From positions 1 through 13,371 of the forward strand of contig MNZY01000234.1 in assembly GCA_001873845.1 (NCBI GenBank): a DNA stretch of 13,371 nt, written 5' to 3'. Position numbers and translations under genes: made by a program. Positions 5,230 through 13,267 of the stretch are shown piece by piece. The notes under the pieces were generated by a model. It was not told the DNA's origin and ran no database searches. It saw only the letters and a list, made by a program, of their open reading frames with translations. Origin of the DNA: Candidatus Altarchaeum sp. CG2_30_32_3053 (lineage in GTDB: Archaea; Altiarchaeota; Altiarchaeia; Altiarchaeales; Altiarchaeaceae). Position 1 is the stretch's first letter. Every line of letters starts with the position of its first letter.

Positions 5230-7289
5230 GATAAATCACCTCCGATTGTTTTAGATATTGTTAAAGGAGCTATTTTTACCGCCCCTAATTTAGTAAAATA
5301 TCTGCCAATTTCTTTTATGGTGTGTCCGCTGTCAAATATATCGTCCACTATTAGAATTGACTTTCCTTTAATATCGCGTGGAGGTTCATACTCAAATGCG
5401 TCATTTACATTATCTCTTTTTAAAATCCAGTTTTGAAAAATTTTTTGCGGACTTGTAGCCCTTGTTTTTTTAAGTTTGTGAGAAACGGGAATCTTTAAGT
5501 TATAAGATATCTTTTCGGCAAAATTTTTAACCAAATCACCGGACTCCGTAGAAGGAACATAAACAAGCAAATCAAATTTATCTTTGCAGAATTTTTTTCT
5601 GAATGCTTTAAGCGTCTGTCTTAACAGGAAATCCGGAAAATCACCGCCGTTTTCATATTTGCATTTATGAATTACCGAACCAACATTTGAAAATCCATAA
5701 TATGAAGATGCGACTCCATCAACCATATTATTTCGTTTGGATTCTACGGACAAGTCAGGAAAATAATTATTATTGAATTCTTCAATTTTATTATTCCAGT
5801 AATCAGTTAATTTTACAATGGCATGTTCTTCTTCTGCCATATCATTATCACATTTCCCGCAATCTTTTGCTATGTTATCACCTAAATAATCACAAAGAAA
5901 TTTCATTCTGCACTGGCTGGTTTCAGCGTATGCTACTATCTTATCCAATTCGGCAAATTTTGTCTTTATCAGTTCTTCAAAGGAGCGAAAATCTAATTCA
6001 GGCGCATTTACTTTGAGTTCATATTTTTTACTTTTTCCGTAATAGGCCTCATTGATTATTTTCTGATCAATTAAATTTGCTTTAATAACTCTAACCTGCG
6101 TCTGATTTAGATTTGTCTTTCGCATAATATCCTGTTCACCTAATGGTTCTGATTTTAATGCATTAATGACTCTTTGATATTTATCTACGGAAGGCATGCT
6201 ATTTTTAATAAACGACTTTGGCAGATCAGTGTCTTTGGGACTATAAAGAAGAATTATCTCTGTTGGTTTTCCGTCTCTTCCGGCTCTCCCGATCTCCTGG
6301 TAATAGTGTATTGGAGAAGCAGGGATTTGTGTATGAATAATAAAACGAATGTCCGGTTTATCAATTCCCATTCCCAAGGCATTGGTAGAAACAACACATT
6401 TCCATGCATTGTTCATTAAACCCTGTTCTATATGTTTTCGCGATTCAGCGTCCAGACCAGCATTGTATGCAATAGATGAAACACATAATGACTGTAACCC
6501 CCTTGAATAAATTTCTGTATTTGTTCTGGTGCCAGTATAAATAATACCGCTACCATGAATTAAATTTATATTTTGGCCCAGCCATGCCAACTTTTCATCA
6601 TCTGATTCAACCTTGATCACTTTTAAATAAAAATTTTCTCTTAAAAGATTTCCCCTTATAGAAATTATCCTGCCGCCAATCTGTTCAACTATATCTTCTT
6701 CAACTCTTTTTGTAGCGGTTGCTGTAGTGGCCAGAACCGGAAAATTTTCAGGTAAAAGATTTACAAGATTAATTATTCTTCTAAAGGATGGTCTGAAATC
6801 ATGCCCCCAAACAGAAATGCAATGTGCTTCATCAATAACAACCATTGATAAATTCATTTGTCTTGCGGTCTCAATCCATTCAGTATTTTCCTGTCTTTCA
6901 GGGGTTATATAGAGAATTTTTATCTTATCTTGCTTGGCTTCCCCAATTATTTCAGAATTTTCTTCAGGGGTCTGTTCGCTGTTTATACATTTGGCTTTAA
7001 TTCCAATTTCATTGAGTTTTTTAACCTGATCGCGCATTAATGCAATTAACGGAGAAAAAATAACAGTTATTCCTTCAAACTGAGTTGCAGGAAATTGGTA
7101 ACATAATGATTTGCCAAAGCCGGTTTTTTCTATCAATAAAACCCTTTCACCCTTTAAAATCTTTTTAATGGTCTCCCATTGTGTATCGTAAAAATGCCCG
7201 AGCCCAAATATTTGTTTCAGTTTATGTTCTGCTTCTGTTCTGTCCATAGTCAAATTGTTCTCTTTCCTTAATTTTCCAGATGATTCCAT
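5226..7289 (-). CDS. RecQ-core helicase fused to ComF-type phosphoribosyltransferase (RqlH/PsyrT-like)
   Basis: 687-aa fusion. Residues 20-360 are a RecQ SF2 core: Walker A EKTGFGKS (54-61), DEAH 153-156 followed by the aromatic-rich loop CISVWGHDFRPSFR, ATTATAT (187-193) and motif VI QEIGRAGRDG (331-340). A winged-helix-like part follows (about 366-428), then a RecQ Zn knuckle with C460, C477 and C480. The fourth ligand of CxxCDNC is D483, possibly replaced by C466. RQC and HRDC domains are absent. Residues about 520-680 are a ComF-like PRTase, with YVPSTESGDLVKNFAEKIS (577-595), KKTR...Q (607-615) and the PRPP loop ILIVDDIFDSGHT (645-657). This is the architecture of bacterial RqlH and the toxin PsyrT; the downstream DprA-like gene overlaps by 4 nt. 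M15 (ATG at 7247) is an alternative start close to the conserved region. The reading frame is open upstream to about 7367 without an ATG. Confidence 0.93.
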   Translation of the reverse strand: MESSGKLRKENNLTMDRTEAEHKLKQIFGLGHFYDTQWETIKKILKGERVLLIEKTGFGKSLCYQFPATQFEGITVIFSPLIALMRDQVKKLNEIGIKAKCINSEQTPEENSEIIGEAKQDKIKILYITPERQENTEWIETARQMNLSMVVIDEAHCISVWGHDFRPSFRRIINLVNLLPENFPVLATTATATKRVEEDIVEQIGGRIISIRGNLLRENFYLKVIKVESDDEKLAWLGQNINLIHGSGIIYTGTRTNTEIYSRGLQSLCVSSIAYNAGLDAESRKHIEQGLMNNAWKCVVSTNALGMGIDKPDIRFIIHTQIPASPIHYYQEIGRAGRDGKPTEIILLYSPKDTDLPKSFIKNSMPSVDKYQRVINALKSEPLGEQDIMRKTNLNQTQVRVIKANLIDQKIINEAYYGKSKKYELKVNAPELDFRSFEELIKTKFAELDKIVAYAETSQCRMKFLCDYLGDNIAKDCGKCDNDMAEEEHAIVKLTDYWNNKIEEFNNNYFPDLSVESKRNNMVDGVASSYYGFSNVGSVIHKCKYENGGDFPDFLLRQTLKAFRKKFCKDKFDLLVYVPSTESGDLVKNFAEKISYNLKIPVSHKLKKTRATSPQKIFQNWILKRDNVNDAFEYEPPRDIKGKSILIVDDIFDSGHTIKEIGRYFTKLGAVKIAPLTISKTIGGDLS

Positions 7290-7378
7290 TTTGGAGTTTA
7301 TTGGTGATTCTGATGCGTCTTTCTGCTCTTTTTTCTGATTTTCTTTTAGATTATCTAGAAAACAACTTCATTATCTTT
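7290..7378 (-). other. 89-nt spacer between the two helicase genes
   Basis: No gene, clear TATA box, Shine-Dalgarno or T-run terminator is visible. Most of the spacer is open in the frame of the downstream RecQ-PRTase and would encode a Lys/Glu/Gln-rich stretch, so a non-ATG start further up cannot be excluded. The lack of signals favours co-transcription of the two helicase genes. Confidence 0.35.
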
Positions 7379-10357
7379 CTACAATTTGGTTTCATTTGAT
7401 TTATATATCTTTATAATTTCCAATACAGCATCACTATATTTTTTAATTTTCTTTTCGCCAAATCCGCGAATATTCATTAAATTTTCTTTTGTGGAAGGCA
7501 AATTATTTGAAATTTCAATCAGTGTTTTATCATGAAAAATACAATATGGCGGAAGATTTTCTTCATCAGCAACCATTTTTCGCCAAAATTTCAATTCCTT
7601 TAATAATTCGGGATTTTTAGAGACGCTGTTTCTATCTTTAATGTTTGCTTGTAATTTCACTTCAATTTGTTCGTTATTATCCAATGCGTTTTTACCTAAC
7701 ACTGTCATGTATAAGAGAGGTCTAGGAAAATTTGTTGTTTCGCTCTGCTTGACTATTAGATAACCTTTATCTGTGATTTGATCTATAATAATGATAACTT
7801 CATCGCGGGTATATCTCTTTAGTATCCCATAATATTCTGATTTATCAATATTCTGATTTATCAATTTCTTTGATTTGGAGCCTGTTAATATGTCTGCCAG
7901 TAATGACCTGCCAGCAGGAAAACCAAGTGTATTTATTAAACCCAGCATTTTTAACCCCGTATTGTCTTTAACTTTCTCGCCATCTTTTGAAATTTTTGTT
8001 GCCTCTCCACAGGATGCTTCTTCCGGAAGAATGTTTTTTGTTTCACTTAATTTTTCAGAAATTGTTTTAATCTTGTCAATCTCAATTTTTTCTTTCTTTA
8101 AGACAGCTGCCTTCCCTGTTTTTGATATTTTAACCGTTGGGTACAGTGGTTCTCCAGCTCTTTCAAGATACATCTTCTGCATGAGCTCGTCAATAACATC
8201 CATGATGTCATTTGTCTTAAAGTTTTCGAGAACTCCGCAGTATTTGCTTTTGGTGCAGCTATGCTCTCCGATGGTTTTCACTTCAGACCCTGTTAATATA
8301 CCTACAATCTCGTTTTTATCTGATTTTTCGCTGAATTCAAGGACGCATTTAAGAACAGTCAGCGGGATCATGCCTTTATCTTCAATTAACCCTGTTTCCT
8401 CCCAGACTTCGCTTTTGATTTTAATGGAAGTTTGCAGGTCTTCTTCTTCAATGATTTTCTTTTTTGCATCCTCTATTGCTTTTAACACAAAAGGTTTGCT
8501 GAAAAATTCCCTGCACAATTTCTCGGCTTCGTCAGTGAAATGTATTTCATAATCCGGCGGCAGGCATTTCTTATACTTCCAGTAATTAAACCGGTAGTCC
8601 ATAAGAACTATCGCCCCGACATCGTTTTCGCTCCTGATCCCTCGTCCTGCCGCCTGAATCACCTTACTTATCGCTGGATATATGTGCCCGTATAGCTTTC
8701 CTTTTTCTCTGCCAAATTTCTTAATATAATAATCCAACAGATTTTTTACTTCAAGGGTTGGTGGGCTCAACGGCAGTCCAACAATTAATACCGCGCGAAG
8801 AATGTTGTTCCGGTAGTCAACGCCCTCGGAAAGAGAACCGGACTGCACGCCCATCAGAATTTTATTTGAATTTATTTTTAATTCCCTGTATAATTCGTCT
8901 TTAGCGGATTTACTCATGTGCCTATTTTCAAGAAGGATGTTGTCTGTTTTGTCCCGGATTTTAAAGTCGTTGCTGCTTTCAAATTTTTTGGATATTTCCT
9001 CCATCAGCAAATAAGAAGGAAAGAATACTGCAATATTTCCTTTAACTGCGTCATGTACCTTTGATATTTTCTCTGCGATATCAATGTACATTGAATCATT
9101 TCTCTCGGTGTAAAGGGTAGTGAGTTTTTCTGTCACCAGAACAATCTTGTTTTCAGAGGGAAAAGGTGATTTGTATTGCTTAAGCAGTGAATGCTTTGCT
9201 CCAAGTATGTCGGCGTACATCTCCACAGGATAAAGTGTCCCGCTCATCATGATTGTCGCGTGTGCATTTGAAATTATGTCTCCACTTAATACTGACGGAT
9301 CAAGAAGCCGAAACGAAAGCTGTGGTGTGTTCTCATTTTTATAAATCCGTGAACACGGAAGCTGTGTAGTCCATTTCTCAAGAAAGTCAATTAATGAAGT
9401 TACAGATGACATCTCTTTTTTATTGTGTTTCTCTTTTTCTACAAGCCCGGCTTCTGCATCTTTTAAGGCACCAACAAATTCAATGTAACTCATACTATCA
9501 CCAAGTGCCTCCTGAAGTACCTGCTCAATTCCATCAATAATATTCTCCCGGTTAATGTTTTTTTCTGTGTTTGCTGGCATACGCCGAATAAAATCGTCAA
9601 AAAACCTGCCTATTCCTTTCAGGTGCCTGTAAAGTTTCTTATCTATGGCATTTATTTCCTTTGCTGTTTCCTCAATGAGATTCATAGTTAGCTCGCCGGA
9701 AAGCTGGCCTCTTAGCCGGTCCGGGAGATTATGGGCTTCGTCAATAATTAAAATCATGTCGCTGACTGATTTATGGGTTTTCTCAAGAACCGTCTCAAAA
9801 ATATCTGAGAATACATAGTTGTAGTCACATATAATGATGTTGGTTTCGGATATTGCATCAATCGCTGCTTTGTGTGGGCAGATTACATTCCTGGTGCAAA
9901 AATCCTTCAGTTCTTCAACATGCATGATATTCATAAGTATGTGATTGGTAATGTTCTTATCACTCCTGAAATACCTGCACTTCCTGGTTTTTTGGTCATG
10001 GATACATTGTTCATTAAATAAAGTATAATATCCCTGTGCAATATCTCTTGGACACATTGCCTGCTTGGATATTATGTCAACAACCGAAAAACTATCATTA
10101 TTTTTATTTTTATCTTTAATGAGCCGTAGCGTGTCAATTACAATTTTGTGTTGGGATTGTTTTGATGTGAGAAACAAAATAATTTTGTCGTTGTTTACAG
10201 CGTATTCAAGTGCAGGAGTTATAGCAGCTGCGGTTTTGCCAATTCCTGTCGGAGCGTGGGCTATTAATGTGCCTCCTGTTTCAAGCACTGTTTTTATGTC
10301 TTCTATTAGTTCTTTTTGCCCGTTTCGGATTTCTGAAAATGGAAATAATAAATTCAT
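7379..10357 (-). CDS. XPD/DinG-like Fe-S helicase with two RQC-like domains and a C-terminal HRDC domain
   Basis: Residue numbers count from the longest frame (TTG at 10381; ATGs at 10369 and 10357). I chose 10357 because MNLLFPFSEIRNGQKELI matches the family start. The SF2 XPD/DinG core has Walker A APTGIGKT (43-50), DEAH (214-217), MSGTLYP (379-385), SGSLSEGVDYR (514-524) and QAAGRGIRSENDVG (576-589). C110, C126, C135 and C168 (spacing 16/9/33) fit the XPD 4Fe-4S ligands. The tail is unusual: RQC-like winged-helix units at about 673-762 and 810-905, each with an ILTGS motif and a Y-(C/Y)-G-(V/I)-L segment, then HRDC (about 922-995; LKELKFWRKMVADEENLPPY and MNIRGFGEKKIKKYSD) as in bacterial RecQ. 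It is probably a 5'-3' DNA helicase for repair or defence. It lies 45 nt after leuS and 89 nt before the RecQ-PRTase gene, same strand, possibly one transcript. Confidence 0.92.
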   Translation of the reverse strand: MNLLFPFSEIRNGQKELIEDIKTVLETGGTLIAHAPTGIGKTAAAITPALEYAVNNDKIILFLTSKQSQHKIVIDTLRLIKDKNKNNDSFSVVDIISKQAMCPRDIAQGYYTLFNEQCIHDQKTRKCRYFRSDKNITNHILMNIMHVEELKDFCTRNVICPHKAAIDAISETNIIICDYNYVFSDIFETVLEKTHKSVSDMILIIDEAHNLPDRLRGQLSGELTMNLIEETAKEINAIDKKLYRHLKGIGRFFDDFIRRMPANTEKNINRENIIDGIEQVLQEALGDSMSYIEFVGALKDAEAGLVEKEKHNKKEMSSVTSLIDFLEKWTTQLPCSRIYKNENTPQLSFRLLDPSVLSGDIISNAHATIMMSGTLYPVEMYADILGAKHSLLKQYKSPFPSENKIVLVTEKLTTLYTERNDSMYIDIAEKISKVHDAVKGNIAVFFPSYLLMEEISKKFESSNDFKIRDKTDNILLENRHMSKSAKDELYRELKINSNKILMGVQSGSLSEGVDYRNNILRAVLIVGLPLSPPTLEVKNLLDYYIKKFGREKGKLYGHIYPAISKVIQAAGRGIRSENDVGAIVLMDYRFNYWKYKKCLPPDYEIHFTDEAEKLCREFFSKPFVLKAIEDAKKKIIEEEDLQTSIKIKSEVWEETGLIEDKGMIPLTVLKCVLEFSEKSDKNEIVGILTGSEVKTIGEHSCTKSKYCGVLENFKTNDIMDVIDELMQKMYLERAGEPLYPTVKISKTGKAAVLKKEKIEIDKIKTISEKLSETKNILPEEASCGEATKISKDGEKVKDNTGLKMLGLINTLGFPAGRSLLADILTGSKSKKLINQNIDKSEYYGILKRYTRDEVIIIIDQITDKGYLIVKQSETTNFPRPLLYMTVLGKNALDNNEQIEVKLQANIKDRNSVSKNPELLKELKFWRKMVADEENLPPYCIFHDKTLIEISNNLPSTKENLMNIRGFGEKKIKKYSDAVLEIIKIYKSNETKL

Positions 10358-10381
10358 CTTAAATATCATCTTAAATATCAA
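10358..10381 (-). repeat. 12-bp tandem duplication at the helicase start codon
   Basis: Read on the coding strand, ATATTTAAGATG occurs twice in a row ending at the ATG at 10357, so the start region itself is duplicated. It creates three in-frame candidate starts: TTG at 10381, ATG at 10369 and ATG at 10357. Each ATG is preceded by the same TGATATTTAAG. The choice changes only the N-terminal MIFK repeats, which lie outside the conserved domain. Confidence 0.9.
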
Positions 10382-10402
10382 AGTTATGGTCCAATAAGAA
10401 TT

Positions 10403-13225
10403 TTATTCAATATAAATTGCTGGTTTTAATGGCATAGCAAACCTTCTGCTGCCTTTCGGATCATAAGTCGCATTGACATCAATGTTTATTTCTAAATTTA
10501 ATTCCTTCTCTAAAAACTTCTTTGCTTCTTCGATCTTTTTGATTTCTTCTGCGGCAGCAGGGATAAATTTAACATCGTCTTCATACGTCTTTTGCATTAT
10601 TGATAAGACCTCCTTAGAGTGTTGCTTAAATTTACCCTCTTTCATAACATCCTTTATACCCATTCCTTCACTGATTTTGCCAGACAATTCCCTTTTCCAG
10701 TCCTCTGCAAAGTAAATGAAAACCATTGTCGGCTTTTTATATTTTCTTACCAGTCTGGCAAAATTTCTTGTGTTCTCAATTAATTCAGTTATCATAAATT
10801 CCATATTTTCGGCACCCTCATTAATTGCGTTCTTATCTACCTTTAAAGAACACTCTGCACTGACAAATCCTTCTTTTCCGATATTTCTCCATAGTTTTTC
10901 ACATGTAAAAGGAATAAATATTGACATCACTTTAATCCACTGTTCAGAAATTTCCTTCAGCACTCCTTTATTTTGCTTTGCCTGATTTGTCCTTCTTAAA
11001 TACCACTTTACATCATTAAAAAATTCAGAAAAAATTTTTTGTAGTGCTCCCCTTATTTCCGATTTGTCCATTAAATTTACGAATTCCTCCAAATGTCTGT
11101 TAAATTTTGAAACGAGCCATCTGTCCATATCATTAACTTCATCACTGTTGTTTGTGTTTTGCACTATTACTGAATTTATAAAATTTACGAATTCCTCTAT
11201 CTTTGTCTTTGTTGCAAAGACATCTTTTTCTTTCCAGTCAAGCGTGGAGCATGTCTCTGCTACATAACATAAATGTAATCTGACAACATCTGCGCCAAAT
11301 TTCTCACATGTGTGTTTAAGGGGAAGGGCATTTCCAAGCGATTTGGACATCTTTTTTCCTTCGGAGATGAGCATTTCATTCAAGGAAAATTTTTTTGGCC
11401 ACAGATTTTCGGGAAATACCGCAGCATGATGAAACAATGAAAATGTTAGATGGTTTGAAATATGGGATATTCCTGTTCTTCTCTCATCCATTGGATAATA
11501 ATAAATAAATGTTTCCCTCAGATTTTTGTATTTTTCGCAACCATCAAATTCCTTTCCCAAAAATACATAATCAAAAAATTTCTCATCCATCTCATCAATG
11601 TCAAAGTTCCTCAACATATGTGCAATTGTATAAAATGCCATATAAATCGTGCTGTCGCTTAAACTCTCAATCATCCATTTATTGTCATAAGGAAATTTTG
11701 TTCCAAGTCCGCGGTTTCGTGTGCACGGCCATTCGTGAAGCCATTCAATTGCATTAGCAAATGCAACGCAGTAAATTTTCGGCTCAATTGTCATATTTTT
11801 TAAGGCATTTCTGGCTAAATTTTTCCAGCCCTCATCTGCATAATTTAAAAACCATTGGTCTTCAAGCACCCTTATTTCAAGTTCTGTTCCGCATCTGCAT
11901 ACACCTTTGACTATCTTTCCTTTCTTTTCTTTAATGTTGTTTTCATAAATTTTGTTTAGTAAATTTAGCAATTTAAGCTTTTCAGAAACCTTTTCCTTGG
12001 CAGTGTTTACCTTCATTCCCTTAAATTCCATACAATTTTCATTCATAACTCCGTTATAAAATTCATCTTTATACAATTCCTGTGTTACTTCTTCCAACCT
12101 TTCATCCCTTTGGTCTTTTATGTCCTTGGCAATTTCTTCAACCTTGATTTTTGAATCGATTATCCTAAAATTTGCATTTTTGTCAAAATTTATCCTTAGG
12201 TCTCTCAGTGCAATATAATCATACGGTGCATGCCCAGGAACAGAATTTACAACTCCTGTTGCAGTATCATCATCAACAAAGTCAGCCTTAAAAATTTCAA
12301 CTGTTTTATTTGTTAATGGAGTTATCGCCTTCTTGCTGGTTAAAATTTCCCCTTTAAATTCTTCAATAACAGTGATTTCAAAACCCTGTTTTTTTAATTT
12401 TTCGCATGCTTTTTTTGAAATTATCCATGTCTCATCAGTTTCCATATTTCTTACATTTGCCCTGACATAAATTTTTTCATGATTGACCCATAAATTTGTA
12501 ATTCCAAAGATTGTTTCTGGACGCAATGTTGCTGCAACCAAATAGCAATTTTCATTTTCAGAGACAATTTTTTCTTTGAGCATATAATACTCACTCATTT
12601 CAATGTCTAATTCATCACCGCTTTTTATATCATCTGTTGTTACAGGATTGTTACACGAAGGACAAAAATACACTGCGTGCCTTCCTTTGATTATTAAATT
12701 TTGAGCCGCAAATTTTTTGTATTGCCATTCAACAAATTTATTGTAAAATTTCTCACCTGTGTTAAATTTCCTCCGCCAGTCAATGCTATATCCCATTCTT
12801 TTGAAATCGGCGATTATAACATTGGCATAGTAATTTGCCAGGACATCCGGCTCTTTAAACGATTGCACGATTTCATCAATCTTGCTTTCATTTTTTTCAT
12901 AGATAGAAACATATTCCTTATGCATTGCGAGCATCTTTTTATCGTTTTGCTCTATCCTTTTTGCTATTGCCAATATAGGTGTTCCGCTTATATGGAATGC
13001 CATAGGGAATAAAACATTGAAACCCTTTAAGCGATAATATCTTGCGGTTACATCTCCAAGAGTATAACTCCTTGCGTGTCCAATGTGCAATGCTCCTGAT
13101 GTATAAGGATATGGAACAGTAATAAAATATTTTGGTTTGTTCTTATCTGCATTGCTTTCAAAGGTCTTTGAATTGTCCCATGATTCAATTATCTGTTCAT
13201 CTGAAAATTTAGTTGTGTTTTCCAT
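10403..13225 (-). CDS. leuS: Leucyl-tRNA synthetase, archaeal/eukaryal type
   Basis: Cytosolic class I aminoacyl-tRNA synthetase charging tRNA-Leu with leucine. The 940-aa product is about the length of archaeal LeuRS. The Rossmann fold has YTSGALHIGHARSYT (41-55, with HIGH 47-50). The CP1 editing insertion has TLRPETIFG (233-241) and DDDTATGVVNSVPGHAP (318-334). The catalytic loop is SEGKKMSKSLGNA (621-633, KMSKS 625-629). Cysteine pairs C188/C191 and C443/C445 are candidate zinc ligands. The anticodon-binding helical domain follows, and the C-terminus ends LKPAIYIE, like archaeal LeuRS tails. Domain order (editing domain close to HIGH, archaeal C-terminal extension) separates it from the bacterial enzyme. 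The ATG at 13225 gives a normal N-terminus. It is the first gene of the minus-strand run; the helicase begins 45 nt after its stop. No internal frameshift is visible. Confidence 0.97.
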   Translation of the reverse strand: MENTTKFSDEQIIESWDNSKTFESNADKNKPKYFITVPYPYTSGALHIGHARSYTLGDVTARYYRLKGFNVLFPMAFHISGTPILAIAKRIEQNDKKMLAMHKEYVSIYEKNESKIDEIVQSFKEPDVLANYYANVIIADFKRMGYSIDWRRKFNTGEKFYNKFVEWQYKKFAAQNLIIKGRHAVYFCPSCNNPVTTDDIKSGDELDIEMSEYYMLKEKIVSENENCYLVAATLRPETIFGITNLWVNHEKIYVRANVRNMETDETWIISKKACEKLKKQGFEITVIEEFKGEILTSKKAITPLTNKTVEIFKADFVDDDTATGVVNSVPGHAPYDYIALRDLRINFDKNANFRIIDSKIKVEEIAKDIKDQRDERLEEVTQELYKDEFYNGVMNENCMEFKGMKVNTAKEKVSEKLKLLNLLNKIYENNIKEKKGKIVKGVCRCGTELEIRVLEDQWFLNYADEGWKNLARNALKNMTIEPKIYCVAFANAIEWLHEWPCTRNRGLGTKFPYDNKWMIESLSDSTIYMAFYTIAHMLRNFDIDEMDEKFFDYVFLGKEFDGCEKYKNLRETFIYYYPMDERRTGISHISNHLTFSLFHHAAVFPENLWPKKFSLNEMLISEGKKMSKSLGNALPLKHTCEKFGADVVRLHLCYVAETCSTLDWKEKDVFATKTKIEEFVNFINSVIVQNTNNSDEVNDMDRWLVSKFNRHLEEFVNLMDKSEIRGALQKIFSEFFNDVKWYLRRTNQAKQNKGVLKEISEQWIKVMSIFIPFTCEKLWRNIGKEGFVSAECSLKVDKNAINEGAENMEFMITELIENTRNFARLVRKYKKPTMVFIYFAEDWKRELSGKISEGMGIKDVMKEGKFKQHSKEVLSIMQKTYEDDVKFIPAAAEEIKKIEEAKKFLEKELNLEINIDVNATYDPKGSRRFAMPLKPAIYIE

Positions 13226-13267
13226 TTTATTTTTAAATTAAATTTCCACACATAAATATAAATTTTA
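13226..13267 (-). promoter_or_regulatory. Putative archaeal promoter of leuS
   Basis: On the coding strand AAAATTTATATTTAT (complement of 13252-13266) looks like a TATA box centred about 33 nt before the ATG. Usual archaeal spacing would put transcription start only a few bases ahead of the start codon. No strong Shine-Dalgarno is present, which suits a near-leaderless mRNA. Confidence 0.4.

Noticed and set aside
7875..8552. 225-aa plus-strand ORF antisense to the long helicase
   Set aside because: The opposite strand encodes well-conserved helicase and RQC-like sequence here. The antisense peptide is Ser/Phe/Leu-rich low-complexity, typical of a shadow frame.
7379..10357. Simple annotation of this gene as RecQ because of the HRDC tail
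   Set aside because: The motor domains have the XPD/DinG motif order, DEAH with four upstream cysteines, and the QAAGRGIRS motif VI; only the tail is RecQ-like.
10065..10397. 110-aa plus-strand ORF over the helicase start
   Set aside because: It is antisense to the Walker A region of the helicase and shows no family features.
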